From NCBI GenBank assembly GCA_963757115.1, contig CAVWQV010000001.1, positions 248,001-312,000 of the forward strand: DNA of 64,000 nt, written 5' to 3'. The stretch comes from CAVWQV01 sp963757115. GTDB lineage: Bacteria > Pseudomonadota > Alphaproteobacteria > Acetobacterales > Acetobacteraceae. Positions 8,504 through 17,846 of this stretch are shown here, piece after piece; the stretch's first letter is position 1, and each line of letters begins with the position of its first letter. The notes under the pieces are model-generated. The model was given only the letters and a program-made list of their open reading frames with translations. It had not been told where the DNA came from and searched no databases. The position numbers and the translations under genes were made by a program.

Positions 8504-9725
8504 TCACCCGTGGGAGCGAATGAAGCTCTTGATGGCCGGGGCGATCTCGTGGCGGAATCGCCGGCCGTTGAACAGGCCGTAATGGCCGACGCCTTCCTGC
8601 TCGCGATGCAGCCGCATGTCATCGGGAAGGTTGACGCAAAGCTCGTGCGCCGCGCGCGTCTGGCCGATGCCCGAGATATCGTCTCGCTCGCCCTCGATCG
8701 TGAACATGGCGGTGTTCTCGATGGCGGCCGGATCGACCGTGCGGCCCACGCGAGACGAGAAGCCCGCGTGGCAACAGGTGCTCGTGAAACACGACCTCGA
8801 CCGTTTGGAGATAGAACGCGGCCGACAGATCCATCACGGAGCGGTACTCGTCGTAGAAGGAGCGCTTGGACGCCAGATTCTCGCCGTCGCCGTCCACCAG
8901 ATGGAGGAACATCTGCCAGTGCGCCTCCATGTGCCGGTCGAGGTTCATCGCCATGAACCCCGCGAGCTGTAGGAAACCTGGGTACACCCGCCGCATGAAA
9001 CCGGGGTTGCCGAACGGCACGGGGTGGATCGTATTCCGGCGGAACCAGTCGATCCCGTGCCGCTTGGCGAACAGGTTGACTTGCGTGGGCGCCTGGCGCG
9101 TGTCGATCGGGCCGCCGATCAGGGTCATGGTGCGGGGAGCGGCCGGGTCGTGGTCGTCATTCATTAGCGCAACCGCAGCGAGCACCGGGACGGCCGGTTG
9201 GCACACCGCCATGACGTGGGTTTCCGGGCCGAGCAACTGCAGAAAGCCGATCACGTGATCGATGTAATCGTGCAGGTCAAAGTCGGGGACGGTGATCGGC
9301 ACCTCGCGGGCATCGCGCCAATCGGTGATGTAGACGTCGTGATCGGGCAGGAACGCCTCCACCGTGCCCCGCAGCAGTGTCGCGTGATGGCCCGACATCG
9401 GCGCCACGATCAGCAGCTTGGGGTCGTTCGGTGTGTCGGCGAGACGGCGGAACCGCTTGAGGTCGCACCACGGCAGGCGTTGCACGATCTCCTCGTGCAC
9501 CGGCACGGTTTCCCCGCCGACAACCGTCTCGGTGTGCCCGAAACGGGGTTTGCCGAATTGCCGGGTGCTGTGCTCGAAGCTGTCCAGCCAAGCTGCCGTG
9601 AGACGGCCGAGGGGCAACACACGCATCGGATTGTATGGGAAGTCGAGCATGCCGAGCGCGTTCGCTGCCATCATGCGCATGGGCGCCATCGCCATGCGCT
9701 GAAGCTCATACTGCTGATAGAGCAT
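8504..9725 (-). pseudogene. phaZ: Intracellular polyhydroxyalkanoate depolymerase, one frameshift
   Basis: The protein would have about 405 residues and matches the intracellular PHA depolymerase family: an N-terminal PhaZ region, the catalytic-Cys box AVCQPAVPVLAA near residue 170, GGPIDTRQAPTQVN, and the C-terminal TVEGERDDISGIGQT with the His region near GHYGLF. The frame breaks at the GGG run at 8744-8746: removing one G restores SRGRTVDPAAIENT. A homopolymer insertion of this kind is a common sequencing error. The enzyme mobilises stored PHB. It is upstream of, and codirectional with, the acyl-CoA synthetase gene. Confidence 0.88.
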
Positions 9726-10241
9726 GCTCGTTCTTCTGCCTTCTAGCGGCGTGATATCAATGTCATTACATCGCTACTCGCGGGTAAACGTCCCCTACTC
9801 GGTGGAGCAAACCACCCACGCGGCAGACGCAGGGCTCACTGTCGCGTCATGCCTCGATTGCAGAGGAGTTCGGGCAATGCCTGAATTGGTGCTGATGTTT
9901 CGGTTTGCGCCGCTACGGGTTGGGTTCGGTTGCATACAACGCCGGCCGAGTTAGGCGAGCACTTCGCTGAAAGGCCGCGCAGCCGGTAGTCGGGCCGATG
10001 CGGGCACGTGCTGCACGTGCTTGTCCAGCACACGGTTCAGAAGCGCTCGGCATCGGCGACCGTCACGCGCCACCCAAGCCCCGTCGACCCGAGGGCAATG
10101 CTGCGGAGCATTTCGCGCCGACTTCTGGAGATATTACATTCTTAGATAGTTGTTTCGACCTTTACAGTCTGATGTAGGCGTGGAATAACCTGAGTCACCG
10201 TTCGGGATTGCCTGTTCCGACCGTCGACCGAAGTCCGCAGC
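9726..10241. other. Intergenic region of about 515 bases, no intact gene
   Basis: It separates the divergent PHA depolymerase and FMN monooxygenase genes. I find no intact coding sequence. On the minus strand, an open frame at 10037-10135 reads SRSRREMLRSIALGSTG, which resembles a Tat leader, and then stops at 10037-10039 after only about 24 residues from its ATG; this may be the stump of a lost exported protein gene. A GCACGTGC repeat with dyad symmetry lies near 10003-10020. Confidence 0.4.
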
Positions 10242-11657
10242 TTGGCCAGACAGATCCGCCTGAACGCATTCGACATGAACTGCGTCGGCCACCAATCACC
10301 GGGCCTGTGGCGCCATCCGCGCGACCGTTCGGCCGAGTACAAGGACCTGAAATACTGGACCGACGTTGCGCGCATCTTGGAGCGCGGGATGTTCGACGGG
10401 CTGTTTATCGCCGACGTGCTGGGCGTCTATGACGTCTTCGGCGGCAACGTCGACGCGGCCTTGCGCAACGGTACGCAGATCCCGGTCAACGATCCATGCC
10501 TGCTGGTTCCAGCAATGGCGATGGTGACGGAAAACCTCGGGTTCGGGATCACCTGCACGCTTTCATTCGAGCCGCCGTATCCGTTCGCCCGGCGCATGTC
10601 GAGCCTCGATCACCTGACCGGCGGACGCGTCGGCTGGAACATCGTCACCGGCTACCTGAACAGTGCCGCGCAAGGCGTGGGCGGTAAGGACCAGACCGGG
10701 CACGACACGCGCTATGAAATTGGCGACGAGTACATGGAAGTCATGTACAAGTTGTGGGAGGGGAGTTGGGAGCACGATGCCGTCGTGCGCGACCGAGCGT
10801 CCGGCGTCTTCACCGACCCCAACAAGGTGCACAAGGTCCAGCATCGCGGCCGACACTTCCAGGTCGACGCCGTGCATCTCAGCGAACCTTCCCCACAGCG
10901 CACGCCCGTGCTGTATCAAGCTGGTGCTTCGACCAAAGGCCGCGCGTTCGCCGCCACCCACGCCGAATGTGTTTTCACTGCTGCGCCGACGAAGCAAGTT
11001 CTGGCGCCGCGCGTAGCCGACATCCGGCGCGGCGCGCTGGAACAGGGCCGCGCGGCGTCTGACATCCTCGTATTCACACTGCTGACCGTTATTGTCGGCC
11101 GCACCGACGCTGAGGCGCAGGCGAAACACGCCGAGTACCGGCGGTACGTCAGCCATGAAGGCGCACTCACGCTGATGAGCGGCTGGACCGGGATCGACTT
11201 CTCACGGTACGATCTCGACGAGCCCATCCGTTACATCAAGAACGACGCCATCCAGTCCGCGACCGAGGCGCTGACTTCCGCCGATCCGGACCGTACCTGG
11301 ACCGTTCGCGAAATTGCCGAGTTCGGCGGCATCGGCGGGCTCGGCCCGGTGATCGTCGGCTCGCCGCAACGAGTTGCCGACGAGCTGCAGGCCTGGGTCG
11401 AGGAGACCGACATCGACGGCTTCAACCTGGCCTATGCGGTGACACCGGAGACGTTTTCCGACATCGTCGATCTACTGGTGCCGGAGCTGCAGCGGCGCGG
11501 AGTTTACAAAACCGAGTACGCCAAGGGAACGCTCCGCAACAAGTTGTTCGGGCGCAGCGCATACCTGCAGGCGCCGCATCCGGCAGCGGGATACCGGCAT
11601 TGGCTGCGGCCGGCGGCCGACCGGACCGTATCGCGCCATGAACCCGCGCCTGCTTGA
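10242..11657 (+). CDS. FMN-dependent monooxygenase, NtaA/SnaA/DszA family
   Basis: The 471-residue protein is a luciferase-like flavin monooxygenase of the nitrilotriacetate monooxygenase component A branch. Signatures are LNAFDMNCVGHQSPGLW at the N-terminus, SSLDHLTGGRVGWNIVTGYL near residue 120, GDEYMEV, QAGASTKGRAFA near 225, and the C-terminal DGFNLAYAVTPE region. Such enzymes use FMNH2 supplied by a separate reductase to attack amines, sulfones or related substrates. The start is TTG; the family N-terminus begins exactly here and no ATG lies nearby, so either TTG is used or the start has mutated. No reductase gene is adjacent. Confidence 0.85.
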   Translation: MARQIRLNAFDMNCVGHQSPGLWRHPRDRSAEYKDLKYWTDVARILERGMFDGLFIADVLGVYDVFGGNVDAALRNGTQIPVNDPCLLVPAMAMVTENLGFGITCTLSFEPPYPFARRMSSLDHLTGGRVGWNIVTGYLNSAAQGVGGKDQTGHDTRYEIGDEYMEVMYKLWEGSWEHDAVVRDRASGVFTDPNKVHKVQHRGRHFQVDAVHLSEPSPQRTPVLYQAGASTKGRAFAATHAECVFTAAPTKQVLAPRVADIRRGALEQGRAASDILVFTLLTVIVGRTDAEAQAKHAEYRRYVSHEGALTLMSGWTGIDFSRYDLDEPIRYIKNDAIQSATEALTSADPDRTWTVREIAEFGGIGGLGPVIVGSPQRVADELQAWVEETDIDGFNLAYAVTPETFSDIVDLLVPELQRRGVYKTEYAKGTLRNKLFGRSAYLQAPHPAAGYRHWLRPAADRTVSRHEPAPA

Positions 11658-11825
11658 GGCGCGGCTGGAGATTGCCTGCGGTATGACGCGACCGCTGTCG
11701 ATAGGGCAGCTCGCGGCCAGGGACCCGCGACGTCCGAAGTCGCGCAGTTACCCGACGGTCGCCGGCCCGTCCGTGCCCCCATGCGACTGGCTGTATTGCG
11801 GATTGGCCGCTAAATAAGCGTCGGC

Positions 11826-12755
11826 CTAAGTCTTGTTGTCGAACCACCCGATCCAGTCGTAAACGCTGCGCTGCGGCCATGTGCTGTCGGAAGTCATGTT
11901 GCCGAACCAGTTGGCTTTCGGGTCGTTGCCCGGCGCGGCGACGTAAATCGAAACCCAGATATTCATGCGATACACGAGGTCGGATGGCGTATACTTCTGC
12001 CACGTACGCTGGCCATCCAGGTAGAAGGTGATGTTGCCAGGCGGCGCCTCCCACTCGACGGAATAGACGTGCCAGTGGTCCGGGCCGTCGCCGACGTCGA
12101 AGTCTATCGTGTACTTGTTCGCGCCGTGGGTGAAGTTCGGGTCGCTGGTGTGCACCGTCATCGTGCCCTGACGATGGTTCGGGTTCTCGGTGAGGTCGAT
12201 CTCCTCGAAGTCTCGGTTCGTCCGCGGATCAGGATGATTGTCGAGAAAATACTGCCAGAACGCGCCCATGCAGCCGTCCCCGATCGGCTGCTTGCACCGT
12301 CCTACGATGTAGCCGTACCGATGGCTGAACCGAGAGCAGATTTCGGCGGTCGCCCAGCGATAGGGCTGCATCACGGCGGGCCGGTCGGTGGGCGCGATGA
12401 ACGCCGTGTTGATCAGATAGTGTTTGCCGCCACTTCGGACGATCTTTACCGACCGGCAGTCGGCCTGCACGACCGATTGATCGGGTGCCCAGCTATTGCC
12501 GCCTCCGCGACCTCCCGGATTGGCGGTGCTGGTGCCGCGATAACCAATCGGCGCACCGAGCCATTTGTTTGACCAGTCGATGGCGCCAGACGAGAAGTCA
12601 TCGAAGAACAGCGGCGTGATGCCGCTGCGATCGCGGTGTCGGGCCTCGGTAGGACGAGACCGGATGATGCCCGGCGCAGCGAGGCCTGCGAGGCCAGTGG
12701 AGCTGGCCCGAAGTAGCCGGCGGCGCGGAATGCGGATGCCCCGATTGTCAGACAT
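11826..12755 (-). CDS. Glycoside hydrolase family 16 protein, Tat-exported
   Basis: This 309-residue protein has a twin-arginine leader (IPRRRLLRASSTGLAGLAAPG). The lectin-like beta-sandwich that follows holds the GH16 active-site motif EEIDLTE (ExDxxE: nucleophile, assisting Asp, acid/base). C-terminal beta strands contain WHVYSVEWEAPPGNITFYLDG, also typical. GH16 enzymes cut beta-1,3 or beta-1,3-1,4 glucans and related polymers; the exact substrate is not inferable. It is convergent with the monooxygenase gene and 72 bases from the next minus-strand gene upstream. A second, frameshifted GH16-like gene is at 58209-58980. Confidence 0.88.
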   Translation of the reverse strand: MSDNRGIRIPRRRLLRASSTGLAGLAAPGIIRSRPTEARHRDRSGITPLFFDDFSSGAIDWSNKWLGAPIGYRGTSTANPGGRGGGNSWAPDQSVVQADCRSVKIVRSGGKHYLINTAFIAPTDRPAVMQPYRWATAEICSRFSHRYGYIVGRCKQPIGDGCMGAFWQYFLDNHPDPRTNRDFEEIDLTENPNHRQGTMTVHTSDPNFTHGANKYTIDFDVGDGPDHWHVYSVEWEAPPGNITFYLDGQRTWQKYTPSDLVYRMNIWVSIYVAAPGNDPKANWFGNMTSDSTWPQRSVYDWIGWFDNKT

Positions 12756-12827
12756 TGGCAGCCCGAAGCACTTTGTGCAGCGTCACCCGGCGCAACTCCA
12801 TGCCGGAGCCGAACCGGATTGCCGACC

Positions 12828-14084
12828 CTACTTCTTCAAGCGATACAGGACGTCTTCGGGTATCGCCTCAGAGACCGACCATTTGTCGATCACCTTGTCC
12901 TGGCCGCCGCTCACCTCCTCGATCAGCATCGGGATCTGCGTCTGGATATGCAGGTCGTGGCTGAAGCTGCGGGGGCCGAGCAGGGTCGGTTCGTTCTTGA
13001 ACCCTTCCAGCACCGCAGTCACCTCCTTGCCATTGGTAGTGCCGGCTTTCTCCACCGCGCGCGCCCAGAGCTGCAGGAAAGCGTAAATCGGATACGCGTC
13101 CTGCGACGCGGGGACGGCCCCGTACTTGGCCTTGAACGCCGCGGTGACGGCGGCCACTTCGGGGCGCGGATCCCCGAGAACCGCGGCCTGCGTCGCGATG
13201 TAGAAGTTCTGCAGGTCGGGAACGGCGGCAAGCCAATACGATCCGTCCATGGAACTGCCGTTCAGGATCGGCAGATTGATGCCGGCCGCCCGAATCTGGC
13301 GGACCGCACTGGCCCCGCCGGGCTGGAAGGTGCAGAGCATCACGCTGTCGACCTTGTCGTCGCGGATCGCATTGGCCAGCCGGGTCACTTGTGAGGCAAT
13401 GGAAGCGTCGCCGCTCTTGAACGTGTCGCGCCCGACGATCTTGCCGCCCTTCTTTGGAAACGCCCAATCGAACCCGGCGCAGACTGACTTGTCGTACTCG
13501 ATCGCGTCGTCGAGCAGCACGTAGGAATTGCGGTAGCCTTTCTTCTCGTAGCCCCATTCCGCCATGGTGGCGCCCTGCAGCTGGGCAGCGGAGGAGGAGG
13601 TGAACGACAAGGCGCCAACGCCCTTGATGCCGGCCTTCGGATCTTCCGCACACAGGAAGACCGAGATCACGCCCGCACGTTGCGCTTGCAGCGCAGCCGG
13701 CGCGCCGTAGTCGTAGTCGCAGGTAGCGAAAATCAACGCCGCACCGGCGCGGACCATCGCCAGCCCCGACTTCGCACCTTCGGCGCGGTCGGACTTGGTG
13801 TCGGCGTCCATCACCTTGATCTGCTTGCCAAGCAGGCCGCCATGGGCGTTCTGCTGCTCGGCCCAGAGCTTGGCCATCCGCGAGCTGTCGCCATCGTATG
13901 CGGCCATCCCGCCCGTGAGGGCCACCGCGAAGCCGAGCACGATGTCGTCGGCTGCGGGCGCGGGCGTGGCGCGCGCCACCAGCCCGAACCCGATGGCAAA
14001 CGCGAATGCCAATCCGCGTGAGGTTATCGACTTCAGTTGAGCCTCCTGCTGCTGCCGAAACATCGCTGAAGCGGATTGATGCAA
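12828..14084 (-). CDS. Branched-chain amino acid/amide-type ABC transporter substrate-binding protein
   Basis: The protein has about 410 residues and is a type-I periplasmic binding protein. A Sec signal peptide (AFAFAIGFGLVARATPAPA, cleavage near residue 45 from the first ATG; ATG 14063 is an alternative start) precedes the mature lobe beginning DDIVLGFAVALTGGMAAYDG. It belongs to the LivK/urea/amide binding family. It is transcribed away from four transporter genes starting at 14263, with about 180 bases of shared upstream DNA, so the five form one Liv-type importer. The neighbouring operon at 17.8-27.1 kb suggests a cyclic amide or amino-acid derivative as ligand (inference). Confidence 0.88.
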   Translation of the reverse strand: MHQSASAMFRQQQEAQLKSITSRGLAFAFAIGFGLVARATPAPAADDIVLGFAVALTGGMAAYDGDSSRMAKLWAEQQNAHGGLLGKQIKVMDADTKSDRAEGAKSGLAMVRAGAALIFATCDYDYGAPAALQAQRAGVISVFLCAEDPKAGIKGVGALSFTSSSAAQLQGATMAEWGYEKKGYRNSYVLLDDAIEYDKSVCAGFDWAFPKKGGKIVGRDTFKSGDASIASQVTRLANAIRDDKVDSVMLCTFQPGGASAVRQIRAAGINLPILNGSSMDGSYWLAAVPDLQNFYIATQAAVLGDPRPEVAAVTAAFKAKYGAVPASQDAYPIYAFLQLWARAVEKAGTTNGKEVTAVLEGFKNEPTLLGPRSFSHDLHIQTQIPMLIEEVSGGQDKVIDKWSVSEAIPEDVLYRLKK

Positions 14085-14262
14085 AAAGCAAGCCCATGCC
14101 AGGCGGTCGGCAAGCTACCCGGCGCGAGCCTGGCCGGTGCCCGCATCACCAGCGGCATGTTGACGGGCGAGAGATTATCCCCGATCCCGGTCCGAGAATT
14201 GCTTGTGCCGCTAAAGGGCAACCCGGGAGCAAGTCTTGCCGTCTGCGCGACAATCCCCCCGT

Positions 14263-15057
14263 ATGCGGCCCGGCGTGCTTGCCCACGGCGCGACCGATCG
14301 CCTCCACGACCTGCCATCCGGCATCGTTCAGTCGGATGCCGCGGAGCTGACGGCTGATGCCATTTCGGTCAGCTTCCGCGGCCTAGCGGCCGTATCCGAG
14401 GTGAGCCTGACGGTGCACCGGGACGAGGTGTTCGGCCTCATCGGCCCGAACGGCGCCGGCAAGACCACGCTCGTCAACTGCCTCACCGGATTCCAGCGCC
14501 CAAGCGCGGGCCGCGCCCTGCTCGGGAGGGAGGATACGACCGGCTGGAAGCCGGAACGCTTCCGCAAAAATGGCGTCGCCCGCACGTTCCAGGCGGGCCG
14601 GCTGTTTCGGGAGATGTCGGTGCTCGACAACGTCGAGGTCACCGCCGTGGGGCTCGGCCTCTCGCGCCACCGCGCCGTGCCCTACGCGATGGCGATGCTC
14701 GACTGGGTCGGCCTCGCGGACAAAGCACAGGTCGTGGCGGGCTCGCTGCCCTATACCGACGAGCGCCGGGTGGGGATCGCCCGCGCGCTCATCCTTTCGC
14801 CGGCCTTCGTATTGCTGGACGAGCCCGCAGCCGGCATGTCCGACGCCGAATGCGAGGATCTGATGGCGGTGGTGTCCGCAATACCCCGCGCCTTTAACTG
14901 CGGCGTGCTGCTGATCGAGCACAACATGAGCGTCGTCATGGGCATCAGCGATCGCATTCACGTCCTCGACGGGGGCCGCACCATCGCACAGGGTTCGCCG
15001 GCCGAGATCCAGAAGGACGAGGCGGTGATCTCCGCCTATCTGGGGATGGAGGCATGA
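14263..15057 (+). CDS. livG: ABC transporter ATP-binding protein (LivG type)
   Basis: This is a 264-residue ATPase. Walker A is GPNGAGKTT (about residue 64), the Q-loop is TFQAGRLF, and Walker B is FVLLDEPAAGMS with a His switch in IEHNMSVV. The signature motif, normally LSGG, reads LPYTDERR; a changed signature (often LPYG.QRR) is normal in LivG proteins. ATG 14263 is chosen; a TTG 27 bases upstream is also in frame, and neither has a strong Shine-Dalgarno. Its stop overlaps the livF start by 4 bases. Confidence 0.9.
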   Translation: MRPGVLAHGATDRLHDLPSGIVQSDAAELTADAISVSFRGLAAVSEVSLTVHRDEVFGLIGPNGAGKTTLVNCLTGFQRPSAGRALLGREDTTGWKPERFRKNGVARTFQAGRLFREMSVLDNVEVTAVGLGLSRHRAVPYAMAMLDWVGLADKAQVVAGSLPYTDERRVGIARALILSPAFVLLDEPAAGMSDAECEDLMAVVSAIPRAFNCGVLLIEHNMSVVMGISDRIHVLDGGRTIAQGSPAEIQKDEAVISAYLGMEA

Positions 15058-15836
15058 CCTCGGTGCAGCAGCCCGCCCTGCTGTCGGTCGAGGACATCTT
15101 TGTCAACTACGGCCGCCTGGCCGCCGTCCAAGGCGTGTCCATCACGGTCGGCCAGGGCGAAGTCGTCTGCCTCATCGGCCCAAACGGCGCCGGCAAGTCG
15201 ACAACATTGGCCGCCATCGCCGGCGGCGTTACGGCACAGCGCGGCCGCATCGTGTTCAACGGGGCGGACCTGGTCGGCCGGCGACCGGAGGACATCGCGC
15301 GGCTCGGCATTTCCCTGGTGCCGGAAGGCCGGCACGTGTTCGGCACTCTGACGGTCAAGGAAAACCTCAGCATCGGCACCTACATGCGAGCCGACAAAAA
15401 CCGGATCGAGGGCGACCTCGAGCGCGTGCTGGACTACTTCCCGCGCTTGCGCGAGCGCTTGCACTTCCCGGCCGGGCGCTTGTCCGGCGGCGAGCAGCAG
15501 ATGCTCGTGATCGGCCGCGCCTTGCTCACTCGCCCCCAGATGATGATGGTGGACGAGCCCTCGCTCGGCTTGGCGCCGATGATCGTCGATCAGGTTTATG
15601 AAATTCTGCTCGAAATGCGAGCCCGCGAGGGGCTGACCTTGCTCATCAACGAGCAGAGTTCGCACCGCGTGCTGAAATACGCCGACCAGATCTACGTGAT
15701 CCGCACCGGCCGCATCCAGCTCGCCGACCGCGCATCCGAACTCCGCGACGGCGAGGCGATCAAGCGCGCTTACTTCGGGTTCGGCGAGCCGGCGGCCGCT
15801 AGCGCCGCAACGGCGGCACCGGAGCTGGCACCATGA
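15054..15836 (+). CDS. livF: ABC transporter ATP-binding protein (LivF type)
   Basis: This is the second ATPase of the importer, 260 residues. Walker A is GPNGAGKST near residue 44, the signature is LSGGEQQM, Walker B is MMMVDEPSLGLAP, and the switch region is LLINEQSS; the usual His or Asn position reads EQSS. The GRLAAVQGVSITV and LVPEGRHVFGTLTVKENL blocks are LivF-specific. It overlaps both neighbours by 4 bases, so it is translationally coupled. Confidence 0.92.
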   Translation: MTSVQQPALLSVEDIFVNYGRLAAVQGVSITVGQGEVVCLIGPNGAGKSTTLAAIAGGVTAQRGRIVFNGADLVGRRPEDIARLGISLVPEGRHVFGTLTVKENLSIGTYMRADKNRIEGDLERVLDYFPRLRERLHFPAGRLSGGEQQMLVIGRALLTRPQMMMVDEPSLGLAPMIVDQVYEILLEMRAREGLTLLINEQSSHRVLKYADQIYVIRTGRIQLADRASELRDGEAIKRAYFGFGEPAAASAATAAPELAP

Positions 15837-16747
15837 TCGACTTGCTGCAGAACCTCATCGACGCCCTCAATCTCGGCAGTCTCTACGCACTGGTGGCGCT
15901 CGGCGTCGGGCTGCTGTTCGGCATCTTGCGGCTGGTCAACTTCGCCCATGGCGATTTCATAACGATCGGCGCGTACGCGCTGATCGTGCCGTCGCTGGAC
16001 GTCACGGCCCAGGTCTTCATCGGGGGCTGGGGTTGGTATCTGATGATCCCGGCGATCGGCATTGTCGTCGTCATCGTGGCTCTCGCCTCGGATGCGCTGG
16101 TGTTCCGGCCGTTGCGGCGGGCAAGCCCGCCTGCCTTGATGATCGCGTCGTTCGCCGTCAGCTATCTCATCCAGAACGCCGTGCTGATGATCTACGGAGC
16201 GCGGCCGAAGGCGATCAATCTGTGGTCGGGGCTCAACCAGCAGATCATGATCGGGGAGTTGCGGGTGCCACTGCTTCAGGTCGTGACCATCGTCGTGACC
16301 TTGGCGCTCATGGGCGTGCTGACCCTGTTCCTCAAACGCACGGCGTGGGGCGTGCAGATGCGCGCCGCAGCGGAGGATTTCCGCATGGCGACGTATCTCG
16401 GGGTGCGCGGCAACGTGGTGATCGGGCTCGCCTTCGGCATCAGCGGGCTGCTCGCCGCCGCCGTGTCGCTGCTCTACCTGTCGCAGAGCGGGTCGCTGAG
16501 CCCGACGATGGGGGTGCCGCTGGCTTTGTTTGCCTTCGTCGCCACCGTGATCGGCGGCCTCGGCAGCCTGCTCGGCGCCGTGGTGGGCGGGTTCCTGGTC
16601 GGCTTCATCGTGATCATGCTGCAGGCCTATCTGCCGCAGGATCTGCGCGTGTTCCGCGACGCGTTCGCGTTCGGCTTTGTCATCCTCATCCTGCTGCTCC
16701 GGCCGTCCGGGCTGGTGCCGACCAAAGCCTTGATGGAGCGGGTCTGA
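15833..16747 (+). CDS. livH: Branched-chain amino acid-type ABC permease (LivH type)
   Basis: The 304-residue protein has about eight hydrophobic membrane segments. The N-terminal signature LGSLYALVALGVGLLFGILR and NFAHGDFITIGAY are the classic LivH pattern. The EAA-like cytoplasmic loop region is RAAAEDFRMATYLGVRGN near residue 175. It pairs with the LivM protein to form the membrane pore. The start overlaps livF by 4 bases. Confidence 0.92.
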   Translation: MIDLLQNLIDALNLGSLYALVALGVGLLFGILRLVNFAHGDFITIGAYALIVPSLDVTAQVFIGGWGWYLMIPAIGIVVVIVALASDALVFRPLRRASPPALMIASFAVSYLIQNAVLMIYGARPKAINLWSGLNQQIMIGELRVPLLQVVTIVVTLALMGVLTLFLKRTAWGVQMRAAAEDFRMATYLGVRGNVVIGLAFGISGLLAAAVSLLYLSQSGSLSPTMGVPLALFAFVATVIGGLGSLLGAVVGGFLVGFIVIMLQAYLPQDLRVFRDAFAFGFVILILLLRPSGLVPTKALMERV

Positions 16748-16750
16748 CGC

Positions 16751-17845
16751 ATGGCCCCGATGCAGCGAACCGGCCCGCGAACCTGGCTACGCCGATCATT
16801 CCCGGTGCTGTCGTTGATTGCCATCGTCACACTGGTGGTGGTTTTCGGCGCGCTCGGAGGCGGCGACCAGCTGCAAGTGACCTTGCGGGAAATGCTGATC
16901 CGGATGGTCGTGGTAATCGGCATGTACGTGTTCATCGGCAATTCCGGCATCCTCTCCTTCGGCCATATCGGGTTCATGTGCATCGGCGCGTACGCTGCGG
17001 CCTGGGCGACGGTCGATCCGAATTGGAAGCAGATGATGCTGACCGGGCTGCCCGCCTTTTTGCAGCAGCACGAGTACCCGCTGCCGGTGGCGCTGGCCGG
17101 GGCGGGGGCGCTAGCGGGTTTGGTCGCGTTGCTGCTGGGCGCGGCGATCATGCGCCTTTCCGGCATCGCCGGCTCGATTGCCACCTTCGCCTTTCTCGCC
17201 ATCGTCAACAGCGTTTACGGCAACTGGGAAACCGTGACCGCCGGCGCCAGCTCCATCGTGGGCGTGCCCGATCTCGTTGGGATATGGACGGCGTGGGCGT
17301 TCACCGTACTCGCGCTCCTGGTGGCGTTCGCATTCCAGACATCGAATTTCGGCTTGATGCTGCGTGCATCACGCGACGACGAAACGGCCGCCAAGTCGTC
17401 GGCCGTCAACATCGTCCGGGTGCGGCTCATCGGCTTCGTGCTGAGCGCCATCGTCGTGGGCGTCGCCGGCGGACTTTACGGCCATTTTCTCGGCATTCTT
17501 ACCGTCGACATCTTCTACCTTCCCTTGTCGTTCCTGACGCTCGCGATGCTGGTGGTCGGCGGCGTCGGAAGTCTGGCGGGCGCGGTCATCGGCGTGCTTA
17601 CGGTAACGGCCGTCGTTGAGCTTCTGCGGTTTTTCGAGGCGGGGACCATGGTGGGCGGCATCGCTCTGAAACTACCGGAGGCGAGCTCGGAGATCGGGTT
17701 GGCATTGGTCCTTGTGCTCATCATGATCTTCCGGCCCACGGGCCTGATGCGCGGACGGGAGTTCATCTGGCGTAGGCGGGCTGCCGCAACGACCAACCGG
17801 CGCGCGGCGAGTGCGAGCCTGACCGCGGAACGTCCCGCTCCCTGA
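16751..17845 (+). CDS. livM: Branched-chain amino acid-type ABC permease (LivM type)
   Basis: This is a 364-residue permease with about ten hydrophobic segments. Signatures are GNSGILSFGHIGFMCIGAYAA (about residues 63-83) and the cytoplasmic RASRDDETAAKSSAVNIVRVR near 215, the LivM coupling loop. The C-terminal tail is basic and Ala-rich. The gene is 3 bases after livH and ends one base before the convergent pxpC stop, so no terminator separates the transporter operon from the lactamase operon. Confidence 0.92.
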   Translation: MAPMQRTGPRTWLRRSFPVLSLIAIVTLVVVFGALGGGDQLQVTLREMLIRMVVVIGMYVFIGNSGILSFGHIGFMCIGAYAAAWATVDPNWKQMMLTGLPAFLQQHEYPLPVALAGAGALAGLVALLLGAAIMRLSGIAGSIATFAFLAIVNSVYGNWETVTAGASSIVGVPDLVGIWTAWAFTVLALLVAFAFQTSNFGLMLRASRDDETAAKSSAVNIVRVRLIGFVLSAIVVGVAGGLYGHFLGILTVDIFYLPLSFLTLAMLVVGGVGSLAGAVIGVLTVTAVVELLRFFEAGTMVGGIALKLPEASSEIGLALVLVLIMIFRPTGLMRGREFIWRRRAAATTNRRAASASLTAERPAP

Positions 17846-17846
17846 T

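Noticed and set aside
9995..10025. GCACGTGC repeat as an operator
   Set aside because: It is a short E-box-like palindrome; GC-rich DNA yields these often and no regulator site is known here.
16033..17619. 528-residue plus-strand open frame
   Set aside because: It is a frame-shadow over livH and livM, which are hydrophobic and have clear family motifs.
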